This document shows positions 7,691 through 15,360 of a DNA stretch of 64,000 nucleotides, in pieces (the stretch's first letter is position 1; each line of letters starts with the position of its first letter). Source of the DNA: Nocardioides panzhihuensis (GTDB lineage Bacteria; Actinomycetota; Actinomycetes; Propionibacteriales; Nocardioidaceae); NCBI RefSeq assembly GCF_013408335.1, contig NZ_JACBZR010000001.1:1426001-1490000 (forward strand). Direction: 5' to 3'. Both the position numbers and the translations under genes were made by a program. The notes below the pieces were generated by a model, which ran no database searches, was not told the DNA's origin, and worked only from the letters and a program-made list of their open reading frames with translations.

Positions 7691-9462
7691 CGAGTCGGGA
7701 CGACCCAGACCGGGTTGGTGTAGAACCACAGGTCGACCCACGGGTCGGCGTCGCCGACCACGTCGATGGCCGGACCGGCCGGGTCGACGCTCGCACCGAG
7801 GTAGCCGGGCTGGGACCGGTTGGCGTCGGTGCCGCGGACGCGCACGTAGAACGCCTCCTCGACCCGGCCGAGGTCGTAGCGCAGCTGGAAGGTGCCGGAG
7901 CGGCCCGAGGTGTCGGTCTGCTCGACGACCTTGGTGTCGGGCGCCTTCCAGGTGTCGCGGTCGGAGACGTAGGTCGGGTCGACCGCGCCCCGGATCACGT
8001 CGACCCGGTTGAGGCTCGGCATGAACTGCGACCAGTTCGGGACGTCTTGGGCGGCGATGGTGACGACCAGCGAGATCCGGCTTCCCCTCTTGGCCTTCAA
8101 GGTGCCGCCGAGGCTCTCGGAGCCGCCGTCGGAGGAGACGACGCGGACGTCGACCGACTTCACCAGCGCACCGTGGTCGACCCAGACGCGGCCGTCGCGC
8201 AGGCCCTTCATGACCGCGCCGTAGCTGCGCTCGGAGGTGCCGACGTGGGTGCGGCTGTAGTAGCCCGGCCAGAAGTCGCCGGCGGTGGTGTTGAGCGAGC
8301 CGGCGTAGACCGGGTCGCCGTAGCGGCCGTTGGCGTTGAAGGAGGCCGAGTCCGACCCGTCCGGGCGGCGCGAGGTGGTGCCCCAGTTGACGTGGGAGTC
8401 GGAGTTGGCGCTGATCGACCACGGCTTGCCCTCGGCGAGCAGCGAGTCCCACAGGCCGCCGACGGTCGAGGTGAACCAGTCGAAGCCGCCCCAGGAGCGG
8501 TAGGACTCGGCGGGGTAGCCGGGGAAGGAGTTCGGACCCGGGCTGTTGCCGTAGTAGCCGCGGGCACTGCCGGGACCGTAGCCGGCGGGCAGCCCCGCCG
8601 CCTGGTGACCGGGCGCACCCTCCCAGCCGATCGCGATCCGCGGGTCGGCGTCACGCCAGGCACGCACCTCGTGCGGGCTGTCGATGCCGTTGCGGGCGGG
8701 GTGGTTGGCGAGGAAGAGGGCGTCTGCGACACGGCGCTTGTCGACCTGCTTGCCGAGCCACTGGATGCCGGCGACGGCGAGCGCCTCGTTCTGCGGGGTG
8801 TTGCCGCTGGCGCCCCGGACCGAGCCGTCGTAGTCGTTCTCGAACTGCTTGAGCACCGCGACCTCGTTGGCGCCGGGGGCGACGAAGACGGTGCCGTGCT
8901 CGGCGGCCGGGATGTTCCACTCCATGCCCTGGAAGATCAGGGTGTCCTTGAGCACCTTGCGTGCGGCCACGATGTCGGGGTTGACCAGGTCGACGCCGAG
9001 CTTCGCGTGGGTCGCGCCGCCGTGGTCGGTGATGACCAGCCAGTCCAGGCCGTACGCCGCGCCGTGCTGGGCCTGGTCGACGACCCGGTACATCGCGTCC
9101 GAGCTGTACTGGGTGTGGATGTGGTGGTCGCCGGCGAGCCAGTGCCGGATCTTGGCCCGGTTGCCGCCCTTCGCGGTGGCGACCGTGGCGGCCTCGGCCA
9201 TCGCCGGGGTCACGCCGGTCATCCCGGCCATCCCCGCGGTCACGGCACCGGCGATGCCGGCGGCGCGGAGCAGGTTGCGTCGGGTGACCTCGGCGGGCCG
9301 CAGGTCGCCGTCGGACGCGTCCGAGGAGGCGGCGAGGGTGATCTCGTCGACCTCGTGGGAGTGCGTGTGGCCGTCGTGTGAGTGGCCGTCGTGAGAGTGG
9401 CCGTAGTGAGAGTGGCCGTGGTCGTGAGAGTGGCTGTGGGAGTGGTGGTGCTCGTTCGACAC
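7687..9462 (-). CDS. CehA/McbA family metallohydrolase (PHP domain), secreted
   Basis: The protein has 591 residues. It opens with an unusual His-rich segment (many HSHDGH units, about residues 5-36) that may buffer metal, followed by a Tat-like signal (TRRNLLRAAGIAGAVTAG). The PHP-type metal site is visible in GDHHIHTQYSSDA, VITDHGGATH and NSDSHVNW. CehA/McbA hydrolases include carbaryl and carbamate hydrolases, but most members have unknown substrates. The GTG start at 9462 is preceded by AGAGGA. A paralogue without the His tract lies at 37530-39203. Confidence 0.85.
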   Translation of the reverse strand: MSNEHHHSHSHSHDHGHSHYGHSHDGHSHDGHTHSHEVDEITLAASSDASDGDLRPAEVTRRNLLRAAGIAGAVTAGMAGMTGVTPAMAEAATVATAKGGNRAKIRHWLAGDHHIHTQYSSDAMYRVVDQAQHGAAYGLDWLVITDHGGATHAKLGVDLVNPDIVAARKVLKDTLIFQGMEWNIPAAEHGTVFVAPGANEVAVLKQFENDYDGSVRGASGNTPQNEALAVAGIQWLGKQVDKRRVADALFLANHPARNGIDSPHEVRAWRDADPRIAIGWEGAPGHQAAGLPAGYGPGSARGYYGNSPGPNSFPGYPAESYRSWGGFDWFTSTVGGLWDSLLAEGKPWSISANSDSHVNWGTTSRRPDGSDSASFNANGRYGDPVYAGSLNTTAGDFWPGYYSRTHVGTSERSYGAVMKGLRDGRVWVDHGALVKSVDVRVVSSDGGSESLGGTLKAKRGSRISLVVTIAAQDVPNWSQFMPSLNRVDVIRGAVDPTYVSDRDTWKAPDTKVVEQTDTSGRSGTFQLRYDLGRVEEAFYVRVRGTDANRSQPGYLGASVDPAGPAIDVVGDADPWVDLWFYTNPVWVVPTR

Positions 9463-9579
9463 GTTGGATCCTCTGCGTGAGATAAAGGCGTCTCCGCGTG
9501 CCCGAGCAGCGGCGCGGGTCGAGCCAAGCGGCACCGGATGGCCGGCGTACGTCCGCGGGTTGCCCTCGCGGTGAACTTG

Positions 9580-9621
9580 CCGAGGCGTCACTCCCGTCGC
9601 CCGAGGCGTCGCTCCCGTCGC
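9580..9621 (+). repeat. Two tandem 21-nt units
   Basis: Two head-to-tail 21-nt units (CCGAGGCGTC-A/G-CTCCCGTCGC) differ at a single base, and a third partial unit (CCGAGAGGTCACG) follows. They lie in the 223-nt gap between the divergent CehA/McbA and DUF3159 genes. They may be a regulatory repeat or a slippage product. Confidence 0.5.
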
Positions 9622-9664
9622 CCGAGAGGTCACGTACGCGGCCCGAGACGACGCCACTCTTGCT

Positions 9665-9682
9665 AGTAAGGCTACCCTTACT
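9665..9682. promoter_or_regulatory. Palindromic operator, IdeR/DtxR-like
   Basis: AGTAAGG and CCTTACT form perfect 7-bp arms around CTAC, 3 nt before the DUF3159 start codon. The centre (AAGGCTACCCT) resembles actinobacterial DtxR/IdeR iron boxes in size and composition, but the match to the consensus is partial. It could repress either flanking gene. The assignment to an iron regulator is inference. Confidence 0.4.
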
Positions 9683-9685
9683 CGC

Positions 9686-10348
9686 GTGATGTCCACTGGC
9701 CGCCGCGACGATGACGCCGAGACCCTCGCGGACCTCCTGGGAGGCGCGCGTGGCGCGATCGACGCCACCATCCCGCCGGTCGCGTTCGCGGTCGGCTGGA
9801 TGGTCAGCCGGGAGCTGTGGGTCGCGACCGTGGTCGCCCTCGTGGTCGCCGCGATCGTCGCGGTCTGGCAGTGGCGCAAGGGCCGCAAGCCGCGCGCCGT
9901 GCTGCTGGGCGTGGCCGGGGTCGCGGTCGCGGCGATGATCGCGCTGCGTACGGGGCGGGCGGAGGACTTCTTCGTGGTCCAGCTCGCCGCCAACGCGGCC
10001 AGCGCCCTGGTGTGGGTGGTCAGCATCGCGTTCCGCTGGCCGTTGCTGGGTGTGGTCGTCGGTCTGGTGCTGCGCCAGCGCGGAGCCTGGCGCCGCGACC
10101 CGGCGCTGCTGCGTGGCTACTCGCGGGCGAGCTGGGTCTGGGTCGGCCAGTACGTCGTCCGGGTCTCGGTCTTCGCGCCGCTGTGGTGGACAGGTGACGT
10201 GTTCGCCCTCGCCGTCGCCCGGGTCGCGCTCAGCTGGCCACTGGTGGCGCTGTGCCTGCTGGTGAGCTGGTTCGTCCTGCAGCGGTCGCTCCCGGCCGAG
10301 CATCCGGGGCTGCGCCACCCTCGGGTGGCCTCCGACGTCCTCAGCTGA
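9686..10348 (+). CDS. DUF3159 membrane protein
   Basis: This 220-residue protein has a short acidic N-terminus (DDDAETLADLLGGARGAID) and then five or six hydrophobic helices, including VGWMVSRELWVATVVALVV and ASALVWVVSIAFRWPLLG. This arrangement, with the N-terminal GG-ARGAID segment, matches the DUF3159 family of actinobacterial inner-membrane proteins of unknown function. Start may be the GTG at 9686 or the ATG at 9689. There is almost no leader between the palindrome and the start, so the mRNA may be leaderless. Confidence 0.85.
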   Translation: MMSTGRRDDDAETLADLLGGARGAIDATIPPVAFAVGWMVSRELWVATVVALVVAAIVAVWQWRKGRKPRAVLLGVAGVAVAAMIALRTGRAEDFFVVQLAANAASALVWVVSIAFRWPLLGVVVGLVLRQRGAWRRDPALLRGYSRASWVWVGQYVVRVSVFAPLWWTGDVFALAVARVALSWPLVALCLLVSWFVLQRSLPAEHPGLRHPRVASDVLS

Positions 10349-11210
10349 GGGCTCTGCGGAGCAGGTCGTAGAGGCGTCGGGTGGCGCGCTGACGGTCGCC
10401 GTCCCGGACGACCAGCGCGAGTTCGGCCCGCACCTCGGCGTCGACGATCGTGGTCGCGACCAGCTCGGTGCCTCGTGCCATGGACCCGGCCAGCACGCAG
10501 ATGCCCAGGCCGCGCGCGGTGAGCCCGAGCAGGGTCTCCGGGTTGGACCCGGAGAGGTCGACCTCGGGCTCCACGCCGGCCCGCGCGCAGGACTGCTCGA
10601 AAGCCGTACGTATCCCGGTGCCCGGAGGGATGCAGAGCACCGTCTCCTCGCGGAGGTCGCTGAGCCGCGGCTCGGCGCCGGCCAGACGATGGCCGGGCAG
10701 CGTGATCACGGCGAGCCGTTCGTTGCTGACGGAGTCCGTGCCCAGGCCCTCGATGACCGGACCCGCGTGGGAGATCAGGCTCAGATCGAGCTCGCCGGCC
10801 AGCGTACGTTGCTGGAGCCGGTCGGAGGTGTCCTCGACGAGCTCGACGCTGACGCCGGGATGCGCGCGGTGGAAGGTCGCGACGGCGTCGAGGAAGCCGG
10901 GGATCGTGCAGCCGGCGATCATCCCGAGACGTACGTGGCCGTGGATCAGGTCGCTCAGCTCGTCGGCGCTCTGCCGCACCCCCTCGATCGCCCGGAGCGC
11001 CTCGCGGGCGCGGGCGAGGAGCGTCTCGCCGGCATGGGTGAGCCGTACGTTGCGTGGACCCCGCACGAGCAGGTCATGGCCGAGCTCGCGCTCGAGCTTG
11101 GCCAGCTGGGCGCTGATGCCCGACTGGCTGACATGGAGCCGCTGCGCCGCAGCCGTGAACGAGCCATGGTCGACCACGGCGACGAAGTAACGGAGCTGTC
11201 CGATTTCCAT
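10341..11210 (-). CDS. LysR family transcriptional regulator
   Basis: This 289-residue LysR-type regulator has an N-terminal winged helix-turn-helix at about residues 1-60 (LRYFVAVVDHGSFTAAAQRLHVSQSGISAQL) and a periplasmic-binding-protein-like effector domain from about residue 90. The ATG at 11210 gives the standard LysR start (MEIGQLRYF). It is divergent from the small SnoaL-like gene at 11311, the usual arrangement for a LysR regulator and its target. Its 3' end overlaps the DUF3159 gene by 8 nt. The 100-nt divergent gap is the likely operator; a TGATGATGCTAGCAATCAGC stretch there has weak dyad symmetry. Confidence 0.9.
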   Translation of the reverse strand: MEIGQLRYFVAVVDHGSFTAAAQRLHVSQSGISAQLAKLERELGHDLLVRGPRNVRLTHAGETLLARAREALRAIEGVRQSADELSDLIHGHVRLGMIAGCTIPGFLDAVATFHRAHPGVSVELVEDTSDRLQQRTLAGELDLSLISHAGPVIEGLGTDSVSNERLAVITLPGHRLAGAEPRLSDLREETVLCIPPGTGIRTAFEQSCARAGVEPEVDLSGSNPETLLGLTARGLGICVLAGSMARGTELVATTIVDAEVRAELALVVRDGDRQRATRRLYDLLRRALS

Positions 11211-11310
11211 CACTGATGATGCTAGCAATCAGCAGAACCATCTGTTTGAGTGTTCGCTGTCTCCGCGTCAGGCTGGGTGGTGAAGCCGAACCCGACCTGA
11301 GGAGATCCCG

Positions 11311-11664
11311 ATGACCGCATCCGCTGCCGAGCTCGCCGAGGCGTACTTCACCGCCTGGCAGGAGCGCGACTTCACCCGCCTGCGCGCCCTGCTGGCCGAC
11401 GACGTGAGCTTCGCCGGCCCGCTCGCCACGATCGAGGGAGCCGACGAGTGCGTCGCCGGTCTGGAGGGCATGGCCAAGGTGCTCGACAAGATCGAGGTGA
11501 AGGAGCGGCTCGCCGACGGGCCGAGCGTGATCACCTGGTTCGACCTGCACACCACCGTTGACGAACCTGCGCCCACCGCCAACTGGATGCGCGCCGAGGA
11601 CGGGCTGATCACCGAGATCCGGGTCGCCTTCGACCCGCGCGGGATCCTCGCGGCCCGGGGCTAG
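11311..11664 (+). CDS. SnoaL-like / NTF2-fold protein
   Basis: This 117-residue protein has the small alpha+beta cone fold expected for nuclear-transport-factor-2/SnoaL-like proteins: an N-terminal helix (ELAEAYFTAWQERDFTRLRALLADD), VSFAGPLATIEG and a final strand pair (WMRAEDGLITEIRVAFDPRG). Members are isomerases, hydratases or ligand binders, and the substrate is unknown. It is divergent from the LysR regulator, which probably controls it. The AGGAG before the ATG is a good ribosome binding site. The stop overlaps the convergent MFS gene by four bases. Confidence 0.85.
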   Translation: MTASAAELAEAYFTAWQERDFTRLRALLADDVSFAGPLATIEGADECVAGLEGMAKVLDKIEVKERLADGPSVITWFDLHTTVDEPAPTANWMRAEDGLITEIRVAFDPRGILAARG

Positions 11665-12959
11665 GTCAGTCTCGAGAGGGACCTGCGGGCGGACGGCGCC
11701 GCCAGCACGACCGCGACGAACGCCGTGAGCAGCACGCCCGCGACGACGAGCAGCGACTCCACCGCGTAGGTGTCCGCGAGCGGGCCGAACACGACCATGC
11801 TCAGCGGCATCGACACCGACATGACGATGCCGACGAAGCCGAAGACCCGGCCCTGCATCTCAGGCTCCACGGTCTCCTGCAGGATCGACATCGCGGAGGT
11901 CGACATGAGGGTGAACGTCGTCCCCACACCCAGGCCGAGCACGAAGAACACCCAGAGACTCGTGGACAGTCCCAGCCCGGTGGTCAGCACTCCGGCGGCG
12001 AGCATCGCGCCGACGACGAGGGCGATCCGATTGCGGATCCGCGGGCCGATGACGGCCATGAGCAGGCCGCCGGCGAGCATGCCCGACGCCCAGAAGAGCT
12101 CGTTGGCGGTGAGCTTCCAGACCTCCTCGCCGAAGGTGCGCGTCACCATCAGGGGGGTGAGGTACGACGGCGCGCCGATGAGCAGCATCGTCACCGCGAA
12201 CATGGTCATCAGCCACCGCACGGCGGAGTGGGACCGGATGTAGCGCACCCCGGCCGCGAGGTCGCCGAAGTAGCTCGGCGGGGCGCCGGCGTCGGAGCGC
12301 ACGAGCCTCGGGACCCGGACGAGCAGGAGCAGGCCCACCCCGACGAGCGCCGTCGCGACGTCGACGAAGAACACCGCGACGATGTCGAAGTTCGCGTAGA
12401 TGGCGGCTGCCAGTGCGGGCGCGAGGAGCATCATGCCGGACTGGATCGACTGGTTGATGCCGTTGATGCGGATGAGCTGGGTGGCGGGCACGATCTGCGG
12501 GACCATCGCGCTCACCGCGGGCGTCTGGATGCCCGCGAACGTGGATCGGACCGCGAGCGCCGCGTAGATGACCCACAGATCGTCGACGCCCGAGAGCATC
12601 AGCAGCGCGAGCGCGAGCGTGGCGACCGCGATGGTGGTGTCGGCGCCGATGATGAGCAGCCGACGGTCGTGCCGGTCCGCCCATACGCCACCGAAGATCG
12701 ACACGAACGCCTGCGGCAGCATGCCGAACACGATGCTCAGCATGAGCACGGAGCCGGACTGGGTGAGGATCGTCAGGTGCCACATGACGGTGAACTGGAC
12801 GAGCATCGAGCCGAGCAGGGAGACGGTCTGGCCGGTGAGGAAGACCGCGACGTTCCGCTTCCAGCGCGGGTCGTCCTCGGCGACGCCGGCGGCGGCTGGT
12901 GCGGGTGCAGGGGTGGACCCGGGGCTGAGAACGTCCTCATCGGTGTGCATGAGAACCAT
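11661..12959 (-). CDS. MFS drug/metabolite exporter
   Basis: This 432-residue major facilitator transporter has about 12 hydrophobic helices and the signature loop FGGVWADRHDRRLL between helices 2 and 3. The overall pattern fits DHA3-type exporters of drugs or siderophores. A MerR/SoxR-type dyad lies immediately upstream. If the promoter implied by that dyad is used (TTGACC, 19-bp spacer), transcription would begin near the second ATG at 12950, so the true protein may start at MHTDEDV and be leaderless. The upstream alpha/beta hydrolase is on the same strand. Confidence 0.88.
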   Translation of the reverse strand: MVLMHTDEDVLSPGSTPAPAPAAAGVAEDDPRWKRNVAVFLTGQTVSLLGSMLVQFTVMWHLTILTQSGSVLMLSIVFGMLPQAFVSIFGGVWADRHDRRLLIIGADTTIAVATLALALLMLSGVDDLWVIYAALAVRSTFAGIQTPAVSAMVPQIVPATQLIRINGINQSIQSGMMLLAPALAAAIYANFDIVAVFFVDVATALVGVGLLLLVRVPRLVRSDAGAPPSYFGDLAAGVRYIRSHSAVRWLMTMFAVTMLLIGAPSYLTPLMVTRTFGEEVWKLTANELFWASGMLAGGLLMAVIGPRIRNRIALVVGAMLAAGVLTTGLGLSTSLWVFFVLGLGVGTTFTLMSTSAMSILQETVEPEMQGRVFGFVGIVMSVSMPLSMVVFGPLADTYAVESLLVVAGVLLTAFVAVVLAAPSARRSLSRLT

Positions 12960-12966
12960 GCTGAGA

Positions 12967-12984
12967 CCTCAACCTCAATTGAGG
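12967..12984. promoter_or_regulatory. SoxR/MerR-type operator upstream of MFS gene
   Basis: CCTCAACCTCAATTGAGG has perfect 6-bp arms (CCTCAA/TTGAGG) separated by 6 nt, the same arms and spacing as the classical SoxR box. On the minus strand it lies in the spacer between a TTGACC -35 and a weak CAGCAT -10 spaced by 19 bp, the elongated spacing typical of MerR-family promoters. No MerR gene is visible in the window. Confidence 0.6.
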
Positions 12985-12992
12985 TCAAGCCC

Positions 12993-13796
12993 CTAGGCGA
13001 CCTGCTGGTCGCTCGGCTGTGTGCGCGCCGTCTCGCGGATGACCTCGGCCACCAGGTCGGGGTCGTCGTTCATCGGGACGTGGCCGCAGCCCGCCAGCCA
13101 CCGGTGGGTCGCATGCGGGAGGCGCCGCTGGGCGATCTTCGCCTGGTAGGGGAGAAGCGTGAGGTCGCGGGTCGCCCAGGCGACGGTGGTCGGCACGTCG
13201 GTCTGCACCGTCCCGGGATAGCGGTAGGCGCTGCTGAAGAACGTCTTGATCCCGTCGCGCGAGGCGACCATGTTGGCCGTGTCGGCCGCCGCCACTGCTG
13301 GGTCGATCCGGTCCGGGTGGGCGAAGAAGCAGCCCATCGTGGCCGTACGCACCACGCGTGACTGCAGCACCGTCCCCGCCACCGGCGCCAGCGGCCGAGC
13401 GACCGCCTGGATGCCGGCGAAGAGACCTCTGACGTAGAGATAGTCGACGCCGTTCGCCCAGAACCCGGCGGGGGAGAGCGCGGTCACCGACCGGGCGTGC
13501 CCGGAATCGGCCATCTCCAGCGCGAGCAGCCCGCCGAGGCTGTTGCCGGCGACGTGCGGCCGCTCGATCCCGAGCGCGACCCGGAGCGCGTTGAGCTCGT
13601 CGGTCACCGCCGCCCGCACCGTACGTCCCGCCAGGTCGAACGCCGGCGACTCACCGTGCCCCGGCAGATCGACCGTGATCACGTCGAACTCCCCGGCCAG
13701 CCGCTCCACCACTCCCGCCCACGCCTGCCTGCGGTGCGCGATCCCGTGGATCAGGAGGAGCGGTTCCCCGCTGCCGGTCCGTTCGTACGCGAGCAT
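12993..13796 (-). CDS. Alpha/beta hydrolase
   Basis: This 267-residue alpha/beta-hydrolase-fold enzyme has an oxyanion HG motif (LLIHGIAHRR), the nucleophile elbow GNSLGG with Ser86 and a late catalytic His in AGCGHVPMNDDPD. Relatives hydrolyse esters, lactones or C-C bonds, and the substrate is not predictable. There is no signal peptide. The gene lies 33 nt upstream of the MFS exporter on the same strand, but a strong dyad in the gap suggests that the exporter has its own promoter. Confidence 0.85.
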   Translation of the reverse strand: MLAYERTGSGEPLLLIHGIAHRRQAWAGVVERLAGEFDVITVDLPGHGESPAFDLAGRTVRAAVTDELNALRVALGIERPHVAGNSLGGLLALEMADSGHARSVTALSPAGFWANGVDYLYVRGLFAGIQAVARPLAPVAGTVLQSRVVRTATMGCFFAHPDRIDPAVAAADTANMVASRDGIKTFFSSAYRYPGTVQTDVPTTVAWATRDLTLLPYQAKIAQRRLPHATHRWLAGCGHVPMNDDPDLVAEVIRETARTQPSDQQVA

Positions 13797-13906
13797 CCTC
13801 GCTCCTTCGGTTGCCTCTGGATGTCATGCCGATGGCCGGGAGCCTACGTCTCGGCGGGGCCGAATGTGGGTCAGGCGGACGGATGCGCTAATGTTTCACC
13901 CGCAAC

Positions 13907-13981
13907 GCGTGATTGGCGCAGTGGTAGCGCACCTCGTTCACACCGAGGGGGTCACTGGTTCGAACCCAGTATCACGCACCA
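13907..13981 (+). tRNA. tRNA-Val (anticodon CAC)
   Basis: A full cloverleaf is visible: acceptor arms GCGTGAT/ATCACGC, D-stem GCGC/GCGC, anticodon stem CCTCG/CGAGG with loop TTCACAC (anticodon CAC), T-stem ACTGG/CCAGT with loop TTCGAAC, discriminator A and an encoded CCA end (13979-13981). Confidence 0.95.
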
Positions 13982-13986
13982 GTGGG

Positions 13987-14030
13987 AAAAGGCCGTCTGA
14001 ACTGCTATTGAGCAGATCAGACGGCCTTTT
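13987..14030 (+). terminator. Rho-independent terminator after tRNA-Val
   Basis: AAAAGGCCGTCTGA and TCAGACGGCCTTTT form a perfect 14-bp stem with a 16-nt loop, starting 6 nt after the tRNA and ending in a T-run. The symmetry means that it could act in both directions. Confidence 0.9.
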
Positions 14031-14476
14031 AGATTTCGCGTATGCATCGGATCGGACATCCGACCGATCGTTCAAGGACGGTTGCGACACGGCCGTAGCA
14101 GAGCCAGCGCGGCCGTGCGCTGGGGATGCGCCGGCAGTCGACCTCGAGTCAACCTGGGACCGGCGGCCGCGATGGGTCGTCCCTCTGGCCGTGCCGTTCA
14201 TGGGGGTTACGGACCGGCAGGCGACGAACACCGCCAACATTGCAGCAGCTCTGGGCCGACTGAAGGCCCGTTGCGAGGCCTGAGGAACACCTGTTTACGT
14301 GCGCGAACGGCCCCAGTTGCCCGGGAGCATCCCGCGTGAAGGGTCGTCGTTGATTGAGCCCGATGGCAGTCGGCAGTTGAACTGGAAACGATCAATCGGC
14401 CGGGCCTGCTTCTCTAAGGGCGACGGGAGGACACGGCGGGGGATGGGCGCCCGAGGTCCAGATGCCACAGCCCCTG
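14031..14476. other. Gene-poor gap between tRNA-Val and adk
   Basis: No convincing gene is seen in this 446-nt stretch. Short open frames on both strands lack a ribosome binding site and recognisable composition. A position just 3' of a tRNA gene is a common integration site, but no integrase, direct repeat of the tRNA end or mobile gene is visible. Confidence 0.5.
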
Positions 14477-15061
14477 TCAGCAGATGGCCTCTGCGTCCGA
14501 CAGATCGTAGGCGCTGAGGATTCGGCTGGTGACTTTATCGACATCGCCGAGGCCGTCGACCTCGACGATGAGTCCTTGCTTGCTGTAGGCGTCGATGAGC
14601 GGCGCGGTCTGCTCGAGGTAGATCTCTTGACGACGGCGGATGATGTCCTCGGTGTCATCGGCGCGGCCCTCGATCCGGGCACGCTTCAGCAGTCGCTCGA
14701 CCACCTCGTCCTCGTCGACGACGAGGCTGATGACGGCGTCGATCACGTGGCCAGCGGGTTCGATCATCCCGTCGAGTTCCTCGACCTGTGCGAGCGTGCG
14801 CGGATAGCCGTCGAGAAGGAAGCCGGTGGCCGCGTCGGGCTCGCCGATCCGGTCGCGGACCATGTCGTTGGTGATCTCGTCCGGCACGTACTCGCCGGCG
14901 TCGAGGTAGCGCTTGGCGTCCAGGCCGAGGGGAGTGGCCAGCGATACGTTGGTGCGGAAGATGTCGCCGGTGGAGATGGCTGGGATGCCGAAGTGCTGGG
15001 CGAGGTGCTTGGCCTGGGTGCCCTTACCGGCTCCGGGTGGGCCCATGATGATGATCCGCAT
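14477..15061 (-). CDS. adk: Adenylate kinase (short form)
   Basis: This 194-residue adenylate kinase interconverts ATP + AMP and 2 ADP in the cytoplasm. The P-loop GPPGAGKGTQ is at about residues 7-16, the AMP-binding region is STGDIFR and FLLDGYPRT, and the lid is short (RARIEGRADDTEDIIRRR) with no zinc Cys. The ATG at 15061 overlaps the TGA of the upstream small gene (TGATG), so it is coupled to it. It lies at the end of the acyl-CoA carboxylase operon rather than in a secY ribosomal operon, so it may be a second adk that recycles AMP made by acyl-CoA ligases. That last point is inference. Confidence 0.92.
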   Translation of the reverse strand: MRIIIMGPPGAGKGTQAKHLAQHFGIPAISTGDIFRTNVSLATPLGLDAKRYLDAGEYVPDEITNDMVRDRIGEPDAATGFLLDGYPRTLAQVEELDGMIEPAGHVIDAVISLVVDEDEVVERLLKRARIEGRADDTEDIIRRRQEIYLEQTAPLIDAYSKQGLIVEVDGLGDVDKVTSRILSAYDLSDAEAIC

Positions 15062-15348
15062 CAGACGTCTCCCATGGTCCTGTGATCGCTCGCGGCACGT
15101 TTGGCGCAGGCCCTGCACGCCTCGGGAGACGTCATGTCGACGGGGAGATCCCAGAAGGTGTACCAGAGCGCTGTGGGTTCTCCGCAGGCCGTTCGCTGGG
15201 AGCCGTTCCTTCGGATGTGTGTGGTCCCCCAGGGCAGTCGGCGGCGCGAGTGGCGCGGTTGTGTCTGAGGCGCCGTGGCGAGCCACTGCATGCTCGCGTT
15301 GCCGCGTGGCTGAGGCCCGGAAAGAGTTGCAGGCGCAGGTGTCATCAC
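15061..15348 (-). CDS. Small Cys-containing protein between accA and adk
   Basis: This frame of up to 95 codons ends with C-GEPTALWYTFWDLPVD-MTSPEACRACAKRA, a spaced Cys plus CRAC arrangement that suggests a small zinc-binding site. No named family was recognised. The start could be the ATG at 15348 or the internal ATG at 15291. Its stop overlaps the adk start (TGATG) and its start is 12 nt after the carboxylase alpha stop, so it is embedded in the operon, which supports it being real. Confidence 0.6.
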   Translation of the reverse strand: MMTPAPATLSGPQPRGNASMQWLATAPQTQPRHSRRRLPWGTTHIRRNGSQRTACGEPTALWYTFWDLPVDMTSPEACRACAKRAASDHRTMGDV

Positions 15349-15360
15349 AGATCCCTTCGG

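Noticed and set aside
13907..14476. tRNA-Val as an integration site with a hidden element
   Set aside because: No integrase, no repeated tRNA end and no mobile genes are visible. The gap is simply gene-poor.
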